A stretch of DNA of 64,000 nt. Origin: Gammaproteobacteria bacterium. Lineage in GTDB: Bacteria > Pseudomonadota > Gammaproteobacteria > Pseudomonadales > Azotimanducaceae. The position numbers were made by a program, and so were the translations under genes. How positions within the stretch are numbered: position 1 is the stretch's first letter; every line of letters begins with the position of its first letter. Below the pieces are notes generated by a model. The model searched no databases, was not told where the DNA came from, and saw only the letters and a program-made list of their open reading frames with translations. Shown here one piece after another: positions 25,179-36,086 of this stretch. Location of the stretch: assembly GCA_026707735.1 (NCBI GenBank), contig JAPOWH010000006.1, positions 62,001-126,000 of the forward strand. Direction: 5' to 3'.

Positions 25179-26345
25179 CTATATGCCGTAAAGTCGCTTT
25201 GCGTTCTCTCGCGTGATCTTCGCTCGATCTTCGGCAGGGATGCCCTCAAACACCTCGTCAAGCACATCAAGCGAGTGCGGCCACGTGGAGTCAGTGTGGG
25301 GATAGTCCGAACCCCACATTAAGTTCTCGACACCAATGAACTCCCTTGTGGCCAGCGCGGGACGGTCGTCTTCAATCGTTGCATAGAACTGACGCTTCCA
25401 CACCTCGTGCGGCGATGGACCACTGAAGGATTCAGCCGTATTTCTGTACTCGCGCTGCAATCCTTGATCAACGCGATCGAGCCAATGCGCGATCCATCCG
25501 GCATTGAATTCGGCGACGACGATTTTTAGGTTCGGATGTCGCTCGCACACTCCTCGGCACATGAATTCAACGATGGTTGGTTGAACGGCAGATTGTGCAG
25601 CGGCATAGCCGGCGATCCCATCTCTCCGAATCGGACGCCTGCGATGTTCGCGAGGGATATACGAACTGCAACCTACATGCATTGACAGCGGAAATTGAGC
25701 TTCTTCCGCCAACGACCATATTGGTTCATAGACTTCGTCGTAATACGGGTGGTCCACTGGAGAAGTGCAAGGAATCATGCCTCCCTTGAATCCAAGGGTG
25801 ATTGCCCTCTCTAGTTCGGCAACTCCAGCTTCGGCATCTTGTATTGGGATGGCCGCTAACCCGAACAGCCGTCCATTGGACGCGGTGGTGTAGTCGTGAA
25901 GCCAGTCGTTGTAGTTCTTTTGGAGTGCCACCTGCAACTCAAGGTTCTTCATGCCAAACATGGCAAAGTAGCCCGGATACAGCAGCTCTCCCGCGATTCC
26001 ATCGATGTCCTGGTCTTCATGTCGACGTGCGCCGTCGACCAGACCAGCGCGCATGCCAGAATAGCCCTTGCTAAACAGCTCTACCAACTCAGGATCTTGC
26101 ATGTTCGCCACATCGGGTTTGCGACCCTTCTTTCGGCCAAGCGGTTTGTTGCGGGCCAATCGAGTAGCCGCCATACCCATTTGCGCAACGCTTACGCCGC
26201 GCATTCCATTGGCTGGAACCACGATTGCATCCACTTGTTGCCCCACGTTCATGACGCGTGGGGCTTCGTCGCCGAACCGATCAGCTAGGCCGGCGAAAAC
26301 GTCGCGTCCCTCTACTACATGTGAGTCTGCGGAAATAGGCTTCAT
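25179..26345 (-). CDS. Amidohydrolase family protein (amidohydrolase_2; ACMSD-like)
   Basis: The 388-residue protein starts MKPISADSHVVEG, where D-x-H is the first metal-ligand pair, and shows LSMHVGC, KIVVAEFNAGWIAHWLDR and LMWGSDYPHTDSTWP, the usual metal and substrate positions of amidohydrolase_2 proteins related to aminocarboxymuconate-semialdehyde decarboxylase. A basic insert (RNKPLGRKKGRKPD, near residues 82-95) is unusual. There is no signal peptide, so it acts in the cytoplasm. It is a second amidohydrolase in the accessory stretch; the two are not closely similar. Reaction unknown. The gene begins about 20 bases after the end of the Sel1-like gene on the same strand, so the pair may be co-transcribed. 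Confidence 0.85.
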   Translation of the reverse strand: MKPISADSHVVEGRDVFAGLADRFGDEAPRVMNVGQQVDAIVVPANGMRGVSVAQMGMAATRLARNKPLGRKKGRKPDVANMQDPELVELFSKGYSGMRAGLVDGARRHEDQDIDGIAGELLYPGYFAMFGMKNLELQVALQKNYNDWLHDYTTASNGRLFGLAAIPIQDAEAGVAELERAITLGFKGGMIPCTSPVDHPYYDEVYEPIWSLAEEAQFPLSMHVGCSSYIPREHRRRPIRRDGIAGYAAAQSAVQPTIVEFMCRGVCERHPNLKIVVAEFNAGWIAHWLDRVDQGLQREYRNTAESFSGPSPHEVWKRQFYATIEDDRPALATREFIGVENLMWGSDYPHTDSTWPHSLDVLDEVFEGIPAEDRAKITRENAKRLYGI

Positions 26346-26366
26346 TCGTGGTTGAGCTGGTCTAAC

Positions 26367-27122
26367 CTATTCGCCCTCTCCGCCACCGACACCAGCGTTT
26401 GGAGAGGCTTGTCCGGATGGATCGGAGGATCCCATTCCCGTGGTGTACGGATCAATGCCTTGGAAGCTTGTGCTGAGCCAATCCTGATAGGCCGCGTCGC
26501 GGTGTTCGAATTCCTTTTCGAAATTGCATTGAAATGACCTCATGTGAGTTCCGGCAACCCGGGTGCTCATGCAATTCACTCCGGTTGCTTCCGAACCATA
26601 TCGTTCGATCAGGGCATCGACTACATCTTGAATCTTCGGCTTCAAGTTCTCAGGCACTTGTCTCATGAGGCCTTTGAACGTTTCTTTCATTGACGCATTG
26701 GATCTCGGAGAAGCCGCCACACCAAACCACCCGATACTTAGTGGGATGTCCGTTTCTATGCCGCCCAAACCGTCAAAGTAATAGACTCCAAGTCGGTATT
26801 GAGCTGTCTTGAATCCGCGCTTTGCGGAGGCCAAGAGGTAAGGGAACGCCTTGGCATACTGTTTTGTTCTGTAGTAGTACGAACCCAGGTTGTTTATCCG
26901 ATGGAAGTCGTTGATCGTGAAGGCGTTGAGAATGTCTTGCCTCACCGCCGTGGTCACTAGCTCTTCCATTGTCTCCACCGAACCAGCGGTCGCTTGCAGA
27001 ACGGCCCCGTCGTTGGCTCCCTCTGGAATCTCTCCGGACGATTCGATTTCGTCCGATTCTCCCTGTACTGCTATCGCTACCAGTATTGTTAGGAAAGCTG
27101 CCAGAATGCGCATGTTCTTCAC
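26367..27122 (-). CDS. Exported Sel1-like repeat protein
   Basis: The 251-residue protein has a signal peptide (MKNMRILAAFLTILVAIAVQG) and one to two Sel1/TPR-like repeats near residues 77-135 (NNLGSYYYRTKQYAKAFPYLLASAKRGFKTAQYRLGVYYFDGLGG...SIGWFGVAA). The last 25 residues are a Gly/Ser/Pro-rich tail (TTGMGSSDPSGQASPNAGVGGGEGE). Two cysteines (VNCMSTR, FQCNFEK) could form a periplasmic disulfide. Sel1 repeats mediate protein-protein contacts; nothing in the context gives a partner. It lies downstream of gltA on the same strand with a gap of 130 bases, so readthrough is possible but not shown. Confidence 0.75.
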   Translation of the reverse strand: MKNMRILAAFLTILVAIAVQGESDEIESSGEIPEGANDGAVLQATAGSVETMEELVTTAVRQDILNAFTINDFHRINNLGSYYYRTKQYAKAFPYLLASAKRGFKTAQYRLGVYYFDGLGGIETDIPLSIGWFGVAASPRSNASMKETFKGLMRQVPENLKPKIQDVVDALIERYGSEATGVNCMSTRVAGTHMRSFQCNFEKEFEHRDAAYQDWLSTSFQGIDPYTTGMGSSDPSGQASPNAGVGGGEGE

Positions 27123-27254
27123 GGAATTTCTCGTCTAGTTGGTGCCTGCAGTTCGCTACTCCAGGCAAGTCTTGTGTGTCTGCGATTGTATGCCAATTCG
27201 TTCGGCGTCTAGGGACTTGATCGAGTCGAAAATTGCTGCCCTTCAGTCGGCCTG

Positions 27255-28538
27255 TCAGTCGTTGCCAGTTGATGCAGGGTAGTCGCGAACCACTGTTCCC
27301 GTGTATAGCTGGCGCGGGCGGCCGATCTTGTAGCCGCCATTAACCATCTCGTTCCATTGCGCTGCCCACCCAGGTGTGCGCCCGATTACAAAGATCACGG
27401 TAAACATGTTGCGAGGAATCCCTAGGGCCTGCAGAATGATTCCCGAGTAGAAGTCGACGTTGGGAAACAAGCGTCTCTCGATGAAGTACTCGTCGCTCAG
27501 TGCCACTCGTTCAAGTTCGCGTGCCATTTGCAGGGTTGGGTCGGAGTGGACTCCGAGTAGATCCAAAACTTCCCGGCAAGTTTCTTGGAGTACCTTTGCA
27601 CGTGGATCGTAGTTCTTATAGACACGATGGCCGAATCCCATGATCTTGTGAGGGTCATTGCGGTCCTTGGCCATTTTCACGTATTCAGCTATGTTGTCCG
27701 GTTCTCCTATTTCCTCGAGCATTTCCAACACGGCTTCGTTTGCACCACCGTGGGATGGTCCCCATAATGCGCCGATGCCGGCGGCGATGCACGCGTAGGG
27801 GTTTGCATCCGTCGATCCCACTAGTCTGACTGTCGAGGTGGACGCATTCTGCTCGTGATCAGCGTGCAGCAGAAATATGCGGTCCATTGCTCGCGCAAGT
27901 ATCGGGTTTACCTCCTCGCTCTCATCCTTGGAGAACATCATGTGGAGGAAATTGGCGCCATAGCTGTTCTCAGGTTTGGGCTTGAGCACGCGCTCTCCAC
28001 GCATGTGTCGGAAGACTATGGCAGCGAGGACCGGCATTTTCGCGACGAGGCGCATTGCAGTCTCGAGTCGATTGCTGGAATCGGTGGCGTCAATCTCATT
28101 GTGATAATGCGCCGACAAAGCTCCGACCAGCGAGCACATCACGCCCATGGGGTGTGCTTCTCTTGAACATGAGGAGACTATGGATTGCAGATAGTCGTCC
28201 AATTGCTGTTCTTCGCGCAGGGCGGTATCGAAGTCATTGAACTGTTTATCGCTAGGCAACTCGCCGTAGAGGAGCAAGTAGCAAATTTGAAGAAAGTTCG
28301 CACGTTCGGCAAGTTGTTCGATCGGGTAGCCTCGGTGCCGCAGAATACCCGCATCGCCGTCAATATAGGTAATCGCCGAGTCGCAGCTTGCGGTGGAAAC
28401 GAAGCCTGGATCGTAGGTAAAATAGCCAAGCGAGGTCAATTGGGCAACATCGATAACGTCCGGACCTACTGTAGGCGAATAAACTGGTAGATCAATCTCT
28501 TGTCCGTCGATCTTCAGTTTTGCCTTCTTGTCCGCCAT
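27255..28538 (-). CDS. gltA: Citrate synthase (type II)
   Basis: The 427-residue protein catalyses oxaloacetate plus acetyl-CoA to citrate, entry of the TCA cycle. It is the hexameric, NADH-sensitive gram-negative type by length and N-terminal domain ([25 protein letters not shown]). Catalytic regions are visible: [19 protein letters not shown] (His), [17 protein letters not shown] (His) and PNVDFYSG (Asp). It is divergent from sdhC, the usual arrangement in gammaproteobacteria. The 186 bases between them hold both promoters; a TTGACA hexamer near 28653 could be the -35 element for the sdh operon, though I see no well-spaced -10. Confidence 0.97.
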   Translation of the reverse strand: MADKKAKLKIDGQEIDLPVYSPTVGPDVIDVAQLTSLGYFTYDPGFVSTASCDSAITYIDGDAGILRHRGYPIEQLAERANFLQICYLLLYGELPSDKQFNDFDTALREEQQLDDYLQSIVSSCSREAHPMGVMCSLVGALSAHYHNEIDATDSSNRLETAMRLVAKMPVLAAIVFRHMRGERVLKPKPENSYGANFLHMMFSKDESEEVNPILARAMDRIFLLHADHEQNASTSTVRLVGSTDANPYACIAAGIGALWGPSHGGANEAVLEMLEEIGEPDNIAEYVKMAKDRNDPHKIMGFGHRVYKNYDPRAKVLQETCREVLDLLGVHSDPTLQMARELERVALSDEYFIERRLFPNVDFYSGIILQALGIPRNMFTVIFVIGRTPGWAAQWNEMVNGGYKIGRPRQLYTGTVVRDYPASTGND

Positions 28539-28724
28539 ACGTCAAATCTCCCTCGCTAGGGCGAGACTAGCAAATGCTATTTTCGCAGATTGCGCCAATG
28601 TGTCTGTGCGATCACGAGTTAACCGCACACTATGAACTCTACAGGAAACGTATTGACAGCCATTGAATACACTAACGGTTAGAGTTGTGATTGCAGCTAT
28701 CCACATCGCAAATAGGAAGCAAAC

Positions 28725-29102
28725 TTGAAGGATTCGCGTCCGGTTTTTCTTGATCTGCTCAAAATAAGGCTACCCATTGCCGCACTGGTTTCCATTCTGC
28801 ATCGGGTGAGTGGCGCAGCACTGTTCGTCGCTTCGTTCTATCTGCTCTTCTTGCTCGCAATGTCGCTGGGTGGGAGCACGGAGTTTGAGCAATTGCAGTT
28901 GACTCTTGCCACTCCACTACACGCCGTGGTGCTTTGGCTGACTTTGTGCCTGTTCTCCTATCATTTTTTGGCAGGTTTGCGGCATGTTCTTATGGACCTG
29001 CACATGGGAGAGTCTTTGCGCGCGAGCCGTATTGGAGCGATTTCTGTGATGGTATCCACGTTGGTTGCCTGTGTTCTCAGCGGAGTCTGGATATGGTTGT
29101 AA
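28725..29102 (+). CDS. sdhC: Succinate dehydrogenase cytochrome b556 subunit
   Basis: This 125-residue membrane subunit of complex II has three transmembrane helices (near 20-45, 63-85 and 103-125). The family signature PVFLDLLKIRLPIAALVSILHRVSG includes the quinone-site S-x-x-HR (positions near 23-27), and the heme region is SYHFLAGLRHVLMD, with the H80 and H87 pair. The start codon is TTG at 28725, matching the MKDSRPV... N-terminus; no better start exists. It is the first gene of a run of at least nine TCA genes. Its stop overlaps the start of sdhD by ten bases. Confidence 0.95.
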   Translation: MKDSRPVFLDLLKIRLPIAALVSILHRVSGAALFVASFYLLFLLAMSLGGSTEFEQLQLTLATPLHAVVLWLTLCLFSYHFLAGLRHVLMDLHMGESLRASRIGAISVMVSTLVACVLSGVWIWL

Positions 29103-29476
29103 GTGCAACTAGCTTGTCCAGATCAGGTCTCACTGACTTCTTATTGCAGAGGGTTTCGGCGATCGTCCTAGGACTCTACGGGCTTTGCATTGTTGGCTTT
29201 CTGCTCGCCAATCCCGAAGTCGACTATGACGCATGGGTTCAATATATGGCATCACCGGTGATGCTATTGTTCGGCACACTGTCAATCGTCTCCCTAGGTG
29301 TTCACGCGTGGATCGGGATGTGGACCATAGGGACTGACTACCTCAGTGAGCACAAGATGGGCAGACGTGCGGTGTTCCTGCGACTCATCTACCAGGGATT
29401 GGTCGCGTTGTCGATCTTTGTCTATCTGTTGGTTGGGCTCGCCATCCTGTGGCAGTTTCCATTTGGATCAGCATGA
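29093..29476 (+). CDS. sdhD: Succinate dehydrogenase hydrophobic anchor subunit
   Basis: The 127-residue protein from ATG 29093 ([26 protein letters not shown]) has three transmembrane helices and the SdhD motif [12 protein letters not shown], plus [15 protein letters not shown] with the anchor histidine near residue 70. It forms the quinone site and heme pocket of complex II with SdhC. A longer frame extends upstream into sdhC, but the ATG at 29093 fits the family length (about 115-130). It overlaps sdhC by ten bases and shares ATGA with sdhA. Confidence 0.94.
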   Translation: MVVSATSLSRSGLTDFLLQRVSAIVLGLYGLCIVGFLLANPEVDYDAWVQYMASPVMLLFGTLSIVSLGVHAWIGMWTIGTDYLSEHKMGRRAVFLRLIYQGLVALSIFVYLLVGLAILWQFPFGSA

Positions 29477-31245
29477 AGAAACTGCGAGAAATGGAGTTTG
29501 ACGGCCTCATCGTGGGTGGTGGTGGCGCCGGTCTGCGTGCGGCGATGCAACTTTCTCAATCAGGCTATAGAACCGCTGTTCTTTCCAAGGTGTTTCCCAC
29601 TCGATCTCACACTGTTTCGGCGCAGGGAGGCATCACCTGCGCGATCGGCAGCGAAGACCCCGACGACGATTGGCGCTGGCATATGTACGACACAGTCAAA
29701 GGTTCCGACTATATAGGTGACCAAGAGGCAATCGAATACATGTGCAATGTCGGCCCGCAAGTCGTCTATGAATTGGAGCACATGGGATTGCCGTTCTCTC
29801 GAACCGAGACCGGCCGGATCTATCAGCGTCCATTCGGCGGACAATCCAAGGATTTCGGCAAGGGTGGCCAGGCATCCCGGACCTGTGCAGCCGAGGACCG
29901 TACAGGGCATGCGCTATTGCACACCTTGTATCAAGCCAATCTCAAGGCGGAGACGACGTTTCTCAGCGAGTGGTTCGCTGCCGATTTGGTCAAGAACCAG
30001 GACGGAGTCATTGTCGGAGTAGTAGCCATTTGTGTGGAGACAGGCGAAATAGTGTTCGTCAAGTCTAAGGTAACTGTTCTTGCAACCGGAGGTGCGGGCC
30101 GGATCTACGCAAGCACAACAAATGCTTTGACCAACACCGGCGACGGTGTGGCGATGGCACTGCGATCGGGCGTGCCCATCCAAGACATAGAGATGTGGCA
30201 ATTCCATCCCACTGGCATTCATGGGATGGGGATTCTGGTTACCGAAGGCAGTCGCGGCGAAGGCGGCTACCTGATCAATTGCGAGGGCGAACGATTCATG
30301 GAGCGCTATGCGCCCACTGCCAAGGACCTTGCAAGCCGCGATGTCGTTTCAAGATCGATGGTCATTGAGATCAATGAGGGCCGAGGATGCGGCCCTGACA
30401 AGGATCACGTCTATTTGAAGCTGGATCACTTGGGTATCGATGTATTGGATGCCAGACTGCCTGGGATTATGGAGCTTTGCAAGACTTACGCGCTGGTCGA
30501 TCCCGCCATTGAACCCATACCGGTAGTTCCAACATGCCACTACATGATGGGCGGCATCGCTACGCAAATCAATGGACAAGCGGTAACGCAGGACACTGCA
30601 GGAAATGACTGCCCGGTCCAGGGACTCTATGCGGTCGGGGAGGTTGCATGTGTGTCCGTCCATGGAGCCAATCGTCTTGGTGGAAATTCTCTTTTGGATT
30701 TGGTGGTATTCGGGCGTGCCGCGGGCATTCACATCCAGGATGTCTTGCGTCAGGGAGTCAGTTACCGAGAACCGTCGAGCAGCGATTTGGAGCATGCGAT
30801 GGAACGGATCCAACGATGGGAGAATTCTGAATCGGGAGAGAACCCCGCAGACGTGAGAGCGGATCTGCAAAGATTGATGCAGGACAGCTTTAGCGTTTTC
30901 AGAACCGAGGAAAAGATGCGCGGCGCACTCTCGCAGCTTGCCGAAATGCGCAAGCGAGTTGAGCACGCCCATCTGACGGACAAGACTGAAGTCTTCAACA
31001 CCGCACGCGTCGAAGCGCTCGAACTGGACAACCTTCTAGAAGTCGCCGAAGCCACTGCAGTAGCTGCCGAAGGTCGCCGGGAAAGCCGGGGTGCTCATGC
31101 CCGCGTCGACTATGAGGAACGGGACGACGAAAATTGGCTTTGCCACTCGTTGTACTTCTCCCAGGATCGTTCCTTGCGAAAACGTGCAGTCAACTTCAAT
31201 CCGACAATAGTCGATCCATTTGAACCGGTTGCGAGGGTCTATTAG
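29473..31245 (+). CDS. sdhA: Succinate dehydrogenase flavoprotein subunit
   Basis: The 590-residue protein (E. coli 588) oxidises succinate to fumarate with covalently bound FAD. It shows the dinucleotide motif [18 protein letters not shown], the FAD-linkage region [19 protein letters not shown] (His), and substrate-site segments [22 protein letters not shown] and [11 protein letters not shown], with [27 protein letters not shown]. The start chosen is ATG 29473 ([12 protein letters not shown]), overlapping the sdhD stop; an in-frame upstream ATG at 29449 lies inside sdhD. It sits two bases before sdhB. Confidence 0.97.
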   Translation: MKKLREMEFDGLIVGGGGAGLRAAMQLSQSGYRTAVLSKVFPTRSHTVSAQGGITCAIGSEDPDDDWRWHMYDTVKGSDYIGDQEAIEYMCNVGPQVVYELEHMGLPFSRTETGRIYQRPFGGQSKDFGKGGQASRTCAAEDRTGHALLHTLYQANLKAETTFLSEWFAADLVKNQDGVIVGVVAICVETGEIVFVKSKVTVLATGGAGRIYASTTNALTNTGDGVAMALRSGVPIQDIEMWQFHPTGIHGMGILVTEGSRGEGGYLINCEGERFMERYAPTAKDLASRDVVSRSMVIEINEGRGCGPDKDHVYLKLDHLGIDVLDARLPGIMELCKTYALVDPAIEPIPVVPTCHYMMGGIATQINGQAVTQDTAGNDCPVQGLYAVGEVACVSVHGANRLGGNSLLDLVVFGRAAGIHIQDVLRQGVSYREPSSSDLEHAMERIQRWENSESGENPADVRADLQRLMQDSFSVFRTEEKMRGALSQLAEMRKRVEHAHLTDKTEVFNTARVEALELDNLLEVAEATAVAAEGRRESRGAHARVDYEERDDENWLCHSLYFSQDRSLRKRAVNFNPTIVDPFEPVARVY

Positions 31246-31247
31246 GG

Positions 31248-31952
31248 ATGCGTGTAAGCATTTTTCGATTTGTTCCGGGGATGGATGCCAAACCCCGCAT
31301 GCAAGACTACGAGTTTGAGCTTCCAAGGGACCGCGATCTCATGGTTCTCGACGTATTGGAGCAACTCAAGGCGCATGACTCCTCCATCAGCTATCGTCGT
31401 TCCTGCCGTGAAGGCGTTTGCGGTTCCGATGGAATGAACATGAACGGCAAGAACGGACTGGCGTGCAAGACCCCAGTGAGCGAAGTGGCGAAGCGAGATC
31501 GCTTGGAGCTTCGTCCGTTGCCTGGGTTGCCCGTGATTCGGGACCTCGTGGTCGATATGTCCCAGTTCTATAGGCAATACGAACGTGTGGAGCCGTACTT
31601 GAACAACGACTCTCCACCCCCCGCTCAGGAACGACTGCAATCTCAAGAGGAGAGAGCAAAGCTTGACGGACTCTACGAGTGCATTTTGTGCGCTTGTTGC
31701 ACTACCTCTTGTCCTTCGTTTTGGTGGAACCCTGACAAATTCTTAGGTCCTGCTGCGCTGCTGCAGTCGTACCGATTTTTGGCGGACAGCCGCGACACGG
31801 CTACCGAGGAAAGACTGGCGAAGCTTGACGACCCCTATAGCGTATTCCGTTGCCGCGGCGTAATGAATTGCGTCAACTCATGTCCAAAGGACTTGAATCC
31901 CACACGGGCGATAAACCAAATTCGAACCTTGCTTGTGAAGAGCGGCACATAA
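31248..31952 (+). CDS. sdhB: Succinate dehydrogenase iron-sulfur subunit
   Basis: The 234-residue protein passes electrons from SdhA to quinone. It carries the [2Fe-2S] cysteines in SCREGVCGSDGMNMNG...LAC (near 61-81), and the [4Fe-4S] and [3Fe-4S] cysteines in CILCACCTTSCPSFWWN and CRGVMNCVNSCPKDLNP. All 11 expected cluster ligands appear to be present. It starts immediately after the sdhA stop, and a 46-base gap with an AGAGGA ribosome-binding site precedes sucA. Confidence 0.97.
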   Translation: MRVSIFRFVPGMDAKPRMQDYEFELPRDRDLMVLDVLEQLKAHDSSISYRRSCREGVCGSDGMNMNGKNGLACKTPVSEVAKRDRLELRPLPGLPVIRDLVVDMSQFYRQYERVEPYLNNDSPPPAQERLQSQEERAKLDGLYECILCACCTTSCPSFWWNPDKFLGPAALLQSYRFLADSRDTATEERLAKLDDPYSVFRCRGVMNCVNSCPKDLNPTRAINQIRTLLVKSGT

Positions 31953-31998
31953 GCGGGCTTGTGCCGTATCAATTGGTCTAGAACGAGAGGACGCCGCC

Positions 31999-34845
31999 AT
32001 GGCTGAATCATTCCTTCAACGAATGGAGTCGAGTTCCCACTTGGCTGGAAGCAGTGCCGTCTACATTGAGGCGATGTACGAAAGGTACCTAGCAGATGCC
32101 AATTCGGTTCCCGAGCAGTGGCGTGAGTACTTCGGAACGTTGCCCTATTCGGATGCCAAGGCAATCGACATTCCTCACAGCTCAATTATCAACCACTTCG
32201 AGAGATTGGGCAGAAATCGGCTCAAGGCACGTCCCGAACGCGTTAGCACGGAAATCATGTCCGAGCATGAACGCAAACAAATCCAAGTCATGGAGCTCAT
32301 AGACGCCTATCGCGCTCGAGGACACCGCAAGGCGCATGTCGATCCATTGGAAAAGTGGGAACGTGATCGAGCGCCGGATTTGGAGCTTGATTACCACAAT
32401 CTCAGTGTGGCGGACCTCAATACAGTCTTCCAGACAGGGTCTTCAGATCTCTTTGAGGACGATGGAAGACCTCTGCACGAAATCATTTCGGCGTTAGAGG
32501 AGACATATTGCGGCTCGATAGGAGCGGAATATGTCTACGTAACGACAGCACAGGAGCGTAGATGGATTCAGGGACGCCTCGAGTCGGTTCATTCACACAT
32601 GAAATTCGAGCGTGACCACAAGCGACGAGTCTTGGAACGCCTTACGGCAGCAGAAGGATTGGAACGCTACCTCCACAATCGCTATCCGGGCACCAAGCGA
32701 TTTGGACTTGAGGGAGCCGAGAGCCTAATCCCGCTATTACACGAGGTCACTCAACGCGCGGGCATGTGGAAGATTCGCGAAATAGTCATTGGAATGGCAC
32801 ACAGAGGCAGATTGAATGTCTTGGTGAACATTCTTGGCAAGGAGACCGAGGACATATTCGAGGAATTCGAGGGTACAGCGCCCGAAACGTCAGCAACTGG
32901 CGACGTGAAATATCACATGGGGTTTTCGTCGAACTTGGACAGCCTTGGCAAGCAGATTCACTTGGCCTTGGCTTTCAATCCATCGCATCTCGAAATTGTG
33001 GGTCCGGTCGTAGAGGGATCGGTGAGAGCTCGACAGGATCGGCGGCTAGACAAGGCCGGAGTTGAGGTAATTCCAATTCTCATTCACGGAGACGCAGCGA
33101 TTGCGGGCCAAGGCGTTGTGATGGAAACATTTCAAATGTCGCAGACCCGAGGTTTCTACACGGGCGGCACCATCCACATCATCATCAACAACCAAATTGG
33201 GTTCACCACTAGCAAACGAGAGGATGCGCGATCAACCGAGTATTGCAGCGAGGTCGCGAAAATCATGAGGGCGCCGATATTTCATGTGAATGGCGACGAC
33301 CCCGAAGCGGTGGTCGCCGTTGCTCAGTTGGCGATGGATTATCGAACCGGATTTGGGAAAGACTTCATTATCGATCTTGTTTGCTATCGACGTCGTGGAC
33401 ACAACGAAGCGGAAGATCCAATGAAGACTCAACCGTTGATGTACCAGCAAATCAGGCAGCATCCAACCACTCGAACAATCTATGCAGAACGCTTAATTCG
33501 CGAAGGAGCCGTGACACAAGCCGAAGCAGACGAGTGGGTGGCCGATTTCCGTGATCGCCTCGACAAGGGCGATACCGTTGCTCCCTCCGTCGTAAGCGAA
33601 CCGGATCAATCCATGTTCGTTGATTGGAAACCCTACTTGGGGCATGACTGGGACGCTCCTGGAGACACGAATTTTCCGATTCCGCGTCTTCAGGAAGTGA
33701 TGGGAAAAGCCAATTCGATCCCTGTAGGTATCCGTATGCACAAGCAAGTCGAGGGTATCTACGAAGACCGTCGTCGCATGGCCGCGGGCGCGCTAGCAGC
33801 TAACTGGGGTTTTGGAGAAATGTCAGCCTATGCAACGCTGCTGGATCAAGGCTATGACATACGCATAACTGGGCAAGACGTCGGTGTGGGAACGTTTTCG
33901 CACAGGCATGCGTGCGTTTACTGCCAAAAGACTGGCGAGCAGGTAGTTCCCATGCAACTCGCCTTCCCGGATCGGGGATTCCAAATCTACGATTCGTTGC
34001 TTTCTGAGGAGGGCGTTCTCGCGTTTGAATACGGTTACGCAACAACTGCGCCAAACACTTTGGTGATCTGGGAAGCTCAATTCGGGGACTTCGCCAATGG
34101 TGCGCAAGTTGTCATAGACCAGTTCGTTTCGAGTGGAGAAGCAAAGTGGGGTCGCGCATGCGGATTGGTCATGCTGCTCCCGCATGGATTTGAAGGTGCT
34201 GGTCCCGAGCACTCTTCAGCGCGACTAGAGAGATTCCTGCAACTTTGCGCACAGCACAACATGCAGGTGTGCGTGCCTTCAACTCCCGCACAAATGTTCC
34301 ATATGTTGCGCAGGCAGATGATTCGTCCCATGCGCCGACCGCTTATCGCATTGACTCCGAAGAGCCTGTTGCGACACAAGCTCGCAGTCTCGACAATAGA
34401 CGAGATCGCGCTGGGCCATTTTCACAACATAATCGACGAAGTAGACAACATCGAATTGGATCGGGTCAAGCGTCTGGTTCTTTGCTCAGGCAAGGTTTAC
34501 TACGACCTATTGGATCGACGCCGAGAGGATGGCAGAAGCGACATCGCCATTGCGCGTCTAGAGCAACTCTATCCGTTTCCCAGAGAAGAACTTGCCACCA
34601 TTCTGTCGAAGTACGACAACTTGCAGGAAATGTTCTGGTGTCAGGAGGAACCACAGAATCAAGGAGCTTGGTACTCCAGTCGCCATCATTTGGATCGAGT
34701 GCTCGATGCCGTCAAACCCCACATTGAACTTGCCTACGCAGGGCGGAAAGCCTATGCGGCACCTGCGGTAGGCTTGGCTTCACGGCATGTGAGGCAGCAA
34801 GCGGAACTGGTGGACCAAGCTCTCTACGGCGACAGGGAAGACTAA
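31999..34845 (+). CDS. sucA: 2-Oxoglutarate dehydrogenase E1 component
   Basis: The 948-residue thiamin-diphosphate enzyme decarboxylates 2-oxoglutarate and reductively succinylates the lipoyl groups of SucB. The N-terminal SucA motif [24 protein letters not shown] is present. Family regions [50 protein letters not shown] and [15 protein letters not shown] follow, with the ThDP/Mg2+-binding region near [11 protein letters not shown]. The C-terminal half has [15 protein letters not shown]-like residues and [17 protein letters not shown]. Length equals the family norm (933 in E. coli). It is part of the sdh-suc operon, followed by sucB after one base. Confidence 0.97.
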   Translation: MAESFLQRMESSSHLAGSSAVYIEAMYERYLADANSVPEQWREYFGTLPYSDAKAIDIPHSSIINHFERLGRNRLKARPERVSTEIMSEHERKQIQVMELIDAYRARGHRKAHVDPLEKWERDRAPDLELDYHNLSVADLNTVFQTGSSDLFEDDGRPLHEIISALEETYCGSIGAEYVYVTTAQERRWIQGRLESVHSHMKFERDHKRRVLERLTAAEGLERYLHNRYPGTKRFGLEGAESLIPLLHEVTQRAGMWKIREIVIGMAHRGRLNVLVNILGKETEDIFEEFEGTAPETSATGDVKYHMGFSSNLDSLGKQIHLALAFNPSHLEIVGPVVEGSVRARQDRRLDKAGVEVIPILIHGDAAIAGQGVVMETFQMSQTRGFYTGGTIHIIINNQIGFTTSKREDARSTEYCSEVAKIMRAPIFHVNGDDPEAVVAVAQLAMDYRTGFGKDFIIDLVCYRRRGHNEAEDPMKTQPLMYQQIRQHPTTRTIYAERLIREGAVTQAEADEWVADFRDRLDKGDTVAPSVVSEPDQSMFVDWKPYLGHDWDAPGDTNFPIPRLQEVMGKANSIPVGIRMHKQVEGIYEDRRRMAAGALAANWGFGEMSAYATLLDQGYDIRITGQDVGVGTFSHRHACVYCQKTGEQVVPMQLAFPDRGFQIYDSLLSEEGVLAFEYGYATTAPNTLVIWEAQFGDFANGAQVVIDQFVSSGEAKWGRACGLVMLLPHGFEGAGPEHSSARLERFLQLCAQHNMQVCVPSTPAQMFHMLRRQMIRPMRRPLIALTPKSLLRHKLAVSTIDEIALGHFHNIIDEVDNIELDRVKRLVLCSGKVYYDLLDRRREDGRSDIAIARLEQLYPFPREELATILSKYDNLQEMFWCQEEPQNQGAWYSSRHHLDRVLDAVKPHIELAYAGRKAYAAPAVGLASRHVRQQAELVDQALYGDRED

Positions 34846-34846
34846 C

Positions 34847-36073
34847 GTGACGATTGAAATTTCGGTTCCTGCCTTTCCCGAGTCCATCTCGGAAGGCGAA
34901 TTGTCCAAGTGGTACAAGCAAGTTGGCGACTACATTGAGAGAGATGCCCTTCTCGTCGATGTCGAGACAGAGAAGACCACCTTGGAAATTCCAAGCCCCG
35001 TCTCAGGAGTAATAGTTCAAATCCTCAAGGAAGAGGGCGCAACTGTCGAAGGCAAGGAGGTCATTGCTGTCATTCAAGAGGGAGCTCGTCCGGCCATTGA
35101 CAGCACTTCGGATGGTTCGGGCGCAGTAGTCGAAGACGAGCCTTCCACGTCGGATACTGAGGTCCAGGAGATCGTCGCGTCGCCTTCTGCAAGACGATTG
35201 GCGAATGAACGCGAAATTGGTCTCTCAACCGTCGTTGGAACAGGTCGAGGTGGACTGATTACACGGGACGATGTCGCTGCAGCAATCAGATTGCGTGAGA
35301 CAGGAACTCACTCTCAGAAAGAGAGCGAAGATGCCACTATAGAGGAAGCTGCAGACACCGACACCGGCGAACGCGTTGAAAGACGGGTGCCAATGACAAG
35401 ACTCCGTGCCACGATTGCCAACAGGCTGGTCGAGGCACAGCATAACGCCGCCATGCTGACGACATTCAATGAAGTCGACATGGAACCGATCATGCGAATG
35501 CGTCGCCAATACCAAGAGGAGTTTCAAGCGGCGCACAACGGAACCCGTTTGGGTTTCATGAGCTTCTTCGTACGCGCGTCGGTTGAAGCGCTAAAGCGAT
35601 TTCCATTGGTCAATGCATCCATTGACGGTTCGGAAATCGTGTACCACGGCTTCTACGACATAGGTGTTGCCGTAAGTACTGATCGCGGGCTGGTAGTACC
35701 CATTGTCCGAGACGCGGACGCATTGGGACTTGCTCAAATTGAGGATCAGATCGTGTCGTACGGCGAGAAGGCCCGCGACGGCAAGCTGGCTATTGAAGAC
35801 ATGCAGGGTGGAACGTTCACAATTTCCAATGGCGGAGTGTTTGGATCACTGCTATCAACGCCAATTCTGAATCCCCCGCAAACGGCAATCTTGGGCATGC
35901 ACAAGATCCAAGAAAGGCCTGTTGTTGTTGATGGCGAGGTTGCAATCAGACCAATGATGTATCTTGCGCTCTCATACGATCATCGTCTAATTGATGGTCG
36001 GGAAGCCGTACGATTCCTAGTGGCGATCAAAGGCATGTTGGAAGACCCCGCCCGAATCCTGTTGGAACTATGA
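34847..36073 (+). CDS. sucB: Dihydrolipoyllysine-residue succinyltransferase (2-oxoglutarate dehydrogenase E2)
   Basis: The 408-residue protein has three parts. Residues 1-77 are a lipoyl domain with the modified lysine in [15 protein letters not shown] hinge follows, then the E3-binding segment [37 protein letters not shown] (near 106-143), and from about 180 the catalytic domain ending with [16 protein letters not shown], whose H-x3-DG is the acyltransferase active site. It forms the 24-mer core of the 2-oxoglutarate dehydrogenase complex. The start is GTG 34847, one base after the sucA stop. Confidence 0.96.
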   Translation: MTIEISVPAFPESISEGELSKWYKQVGDYIERDALLVDVETEKTTLEIPSPVSGVIVQILKEEGATVEGKEVIAVIQEGARPAIDSTSDGSGAVVEDEPSTSDTEVQEIVASPSARRLANEREIGLSTVVGTGRGGLITRDDVAAAIRLRETGTHSQKESEDATIEEAADTDTGERVERRVPMTRLRATIANRLVEAQHNAAMLTTFNEVDMEPIMRMRRQYQEEFQAAHNGTRLGFMSFFVRASVEALKRFPLVNASIDGSEIVYHGFYDIGVAVSTDRGLVVPIVRDADALGLAQIEDQIVSYGEKARDGKLAIEDMQGGTFTISNGGVFGSLLSTPILNPPQTAILGMHKIQERPVVVDGEVAIRPMMYLALSYDHRLIDGREAVRFLVAIKGMLEDPARILLEL

Positions 36074-36086
36074 GGAGAAACCTGCA

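Noticed and set aside
30349-30972. Long minus-strand ORF of 207 codons in sdhA.
   Set aside because: It is fully antisense to conserved sdhA coding sequence, and its protein has no family resemblance.
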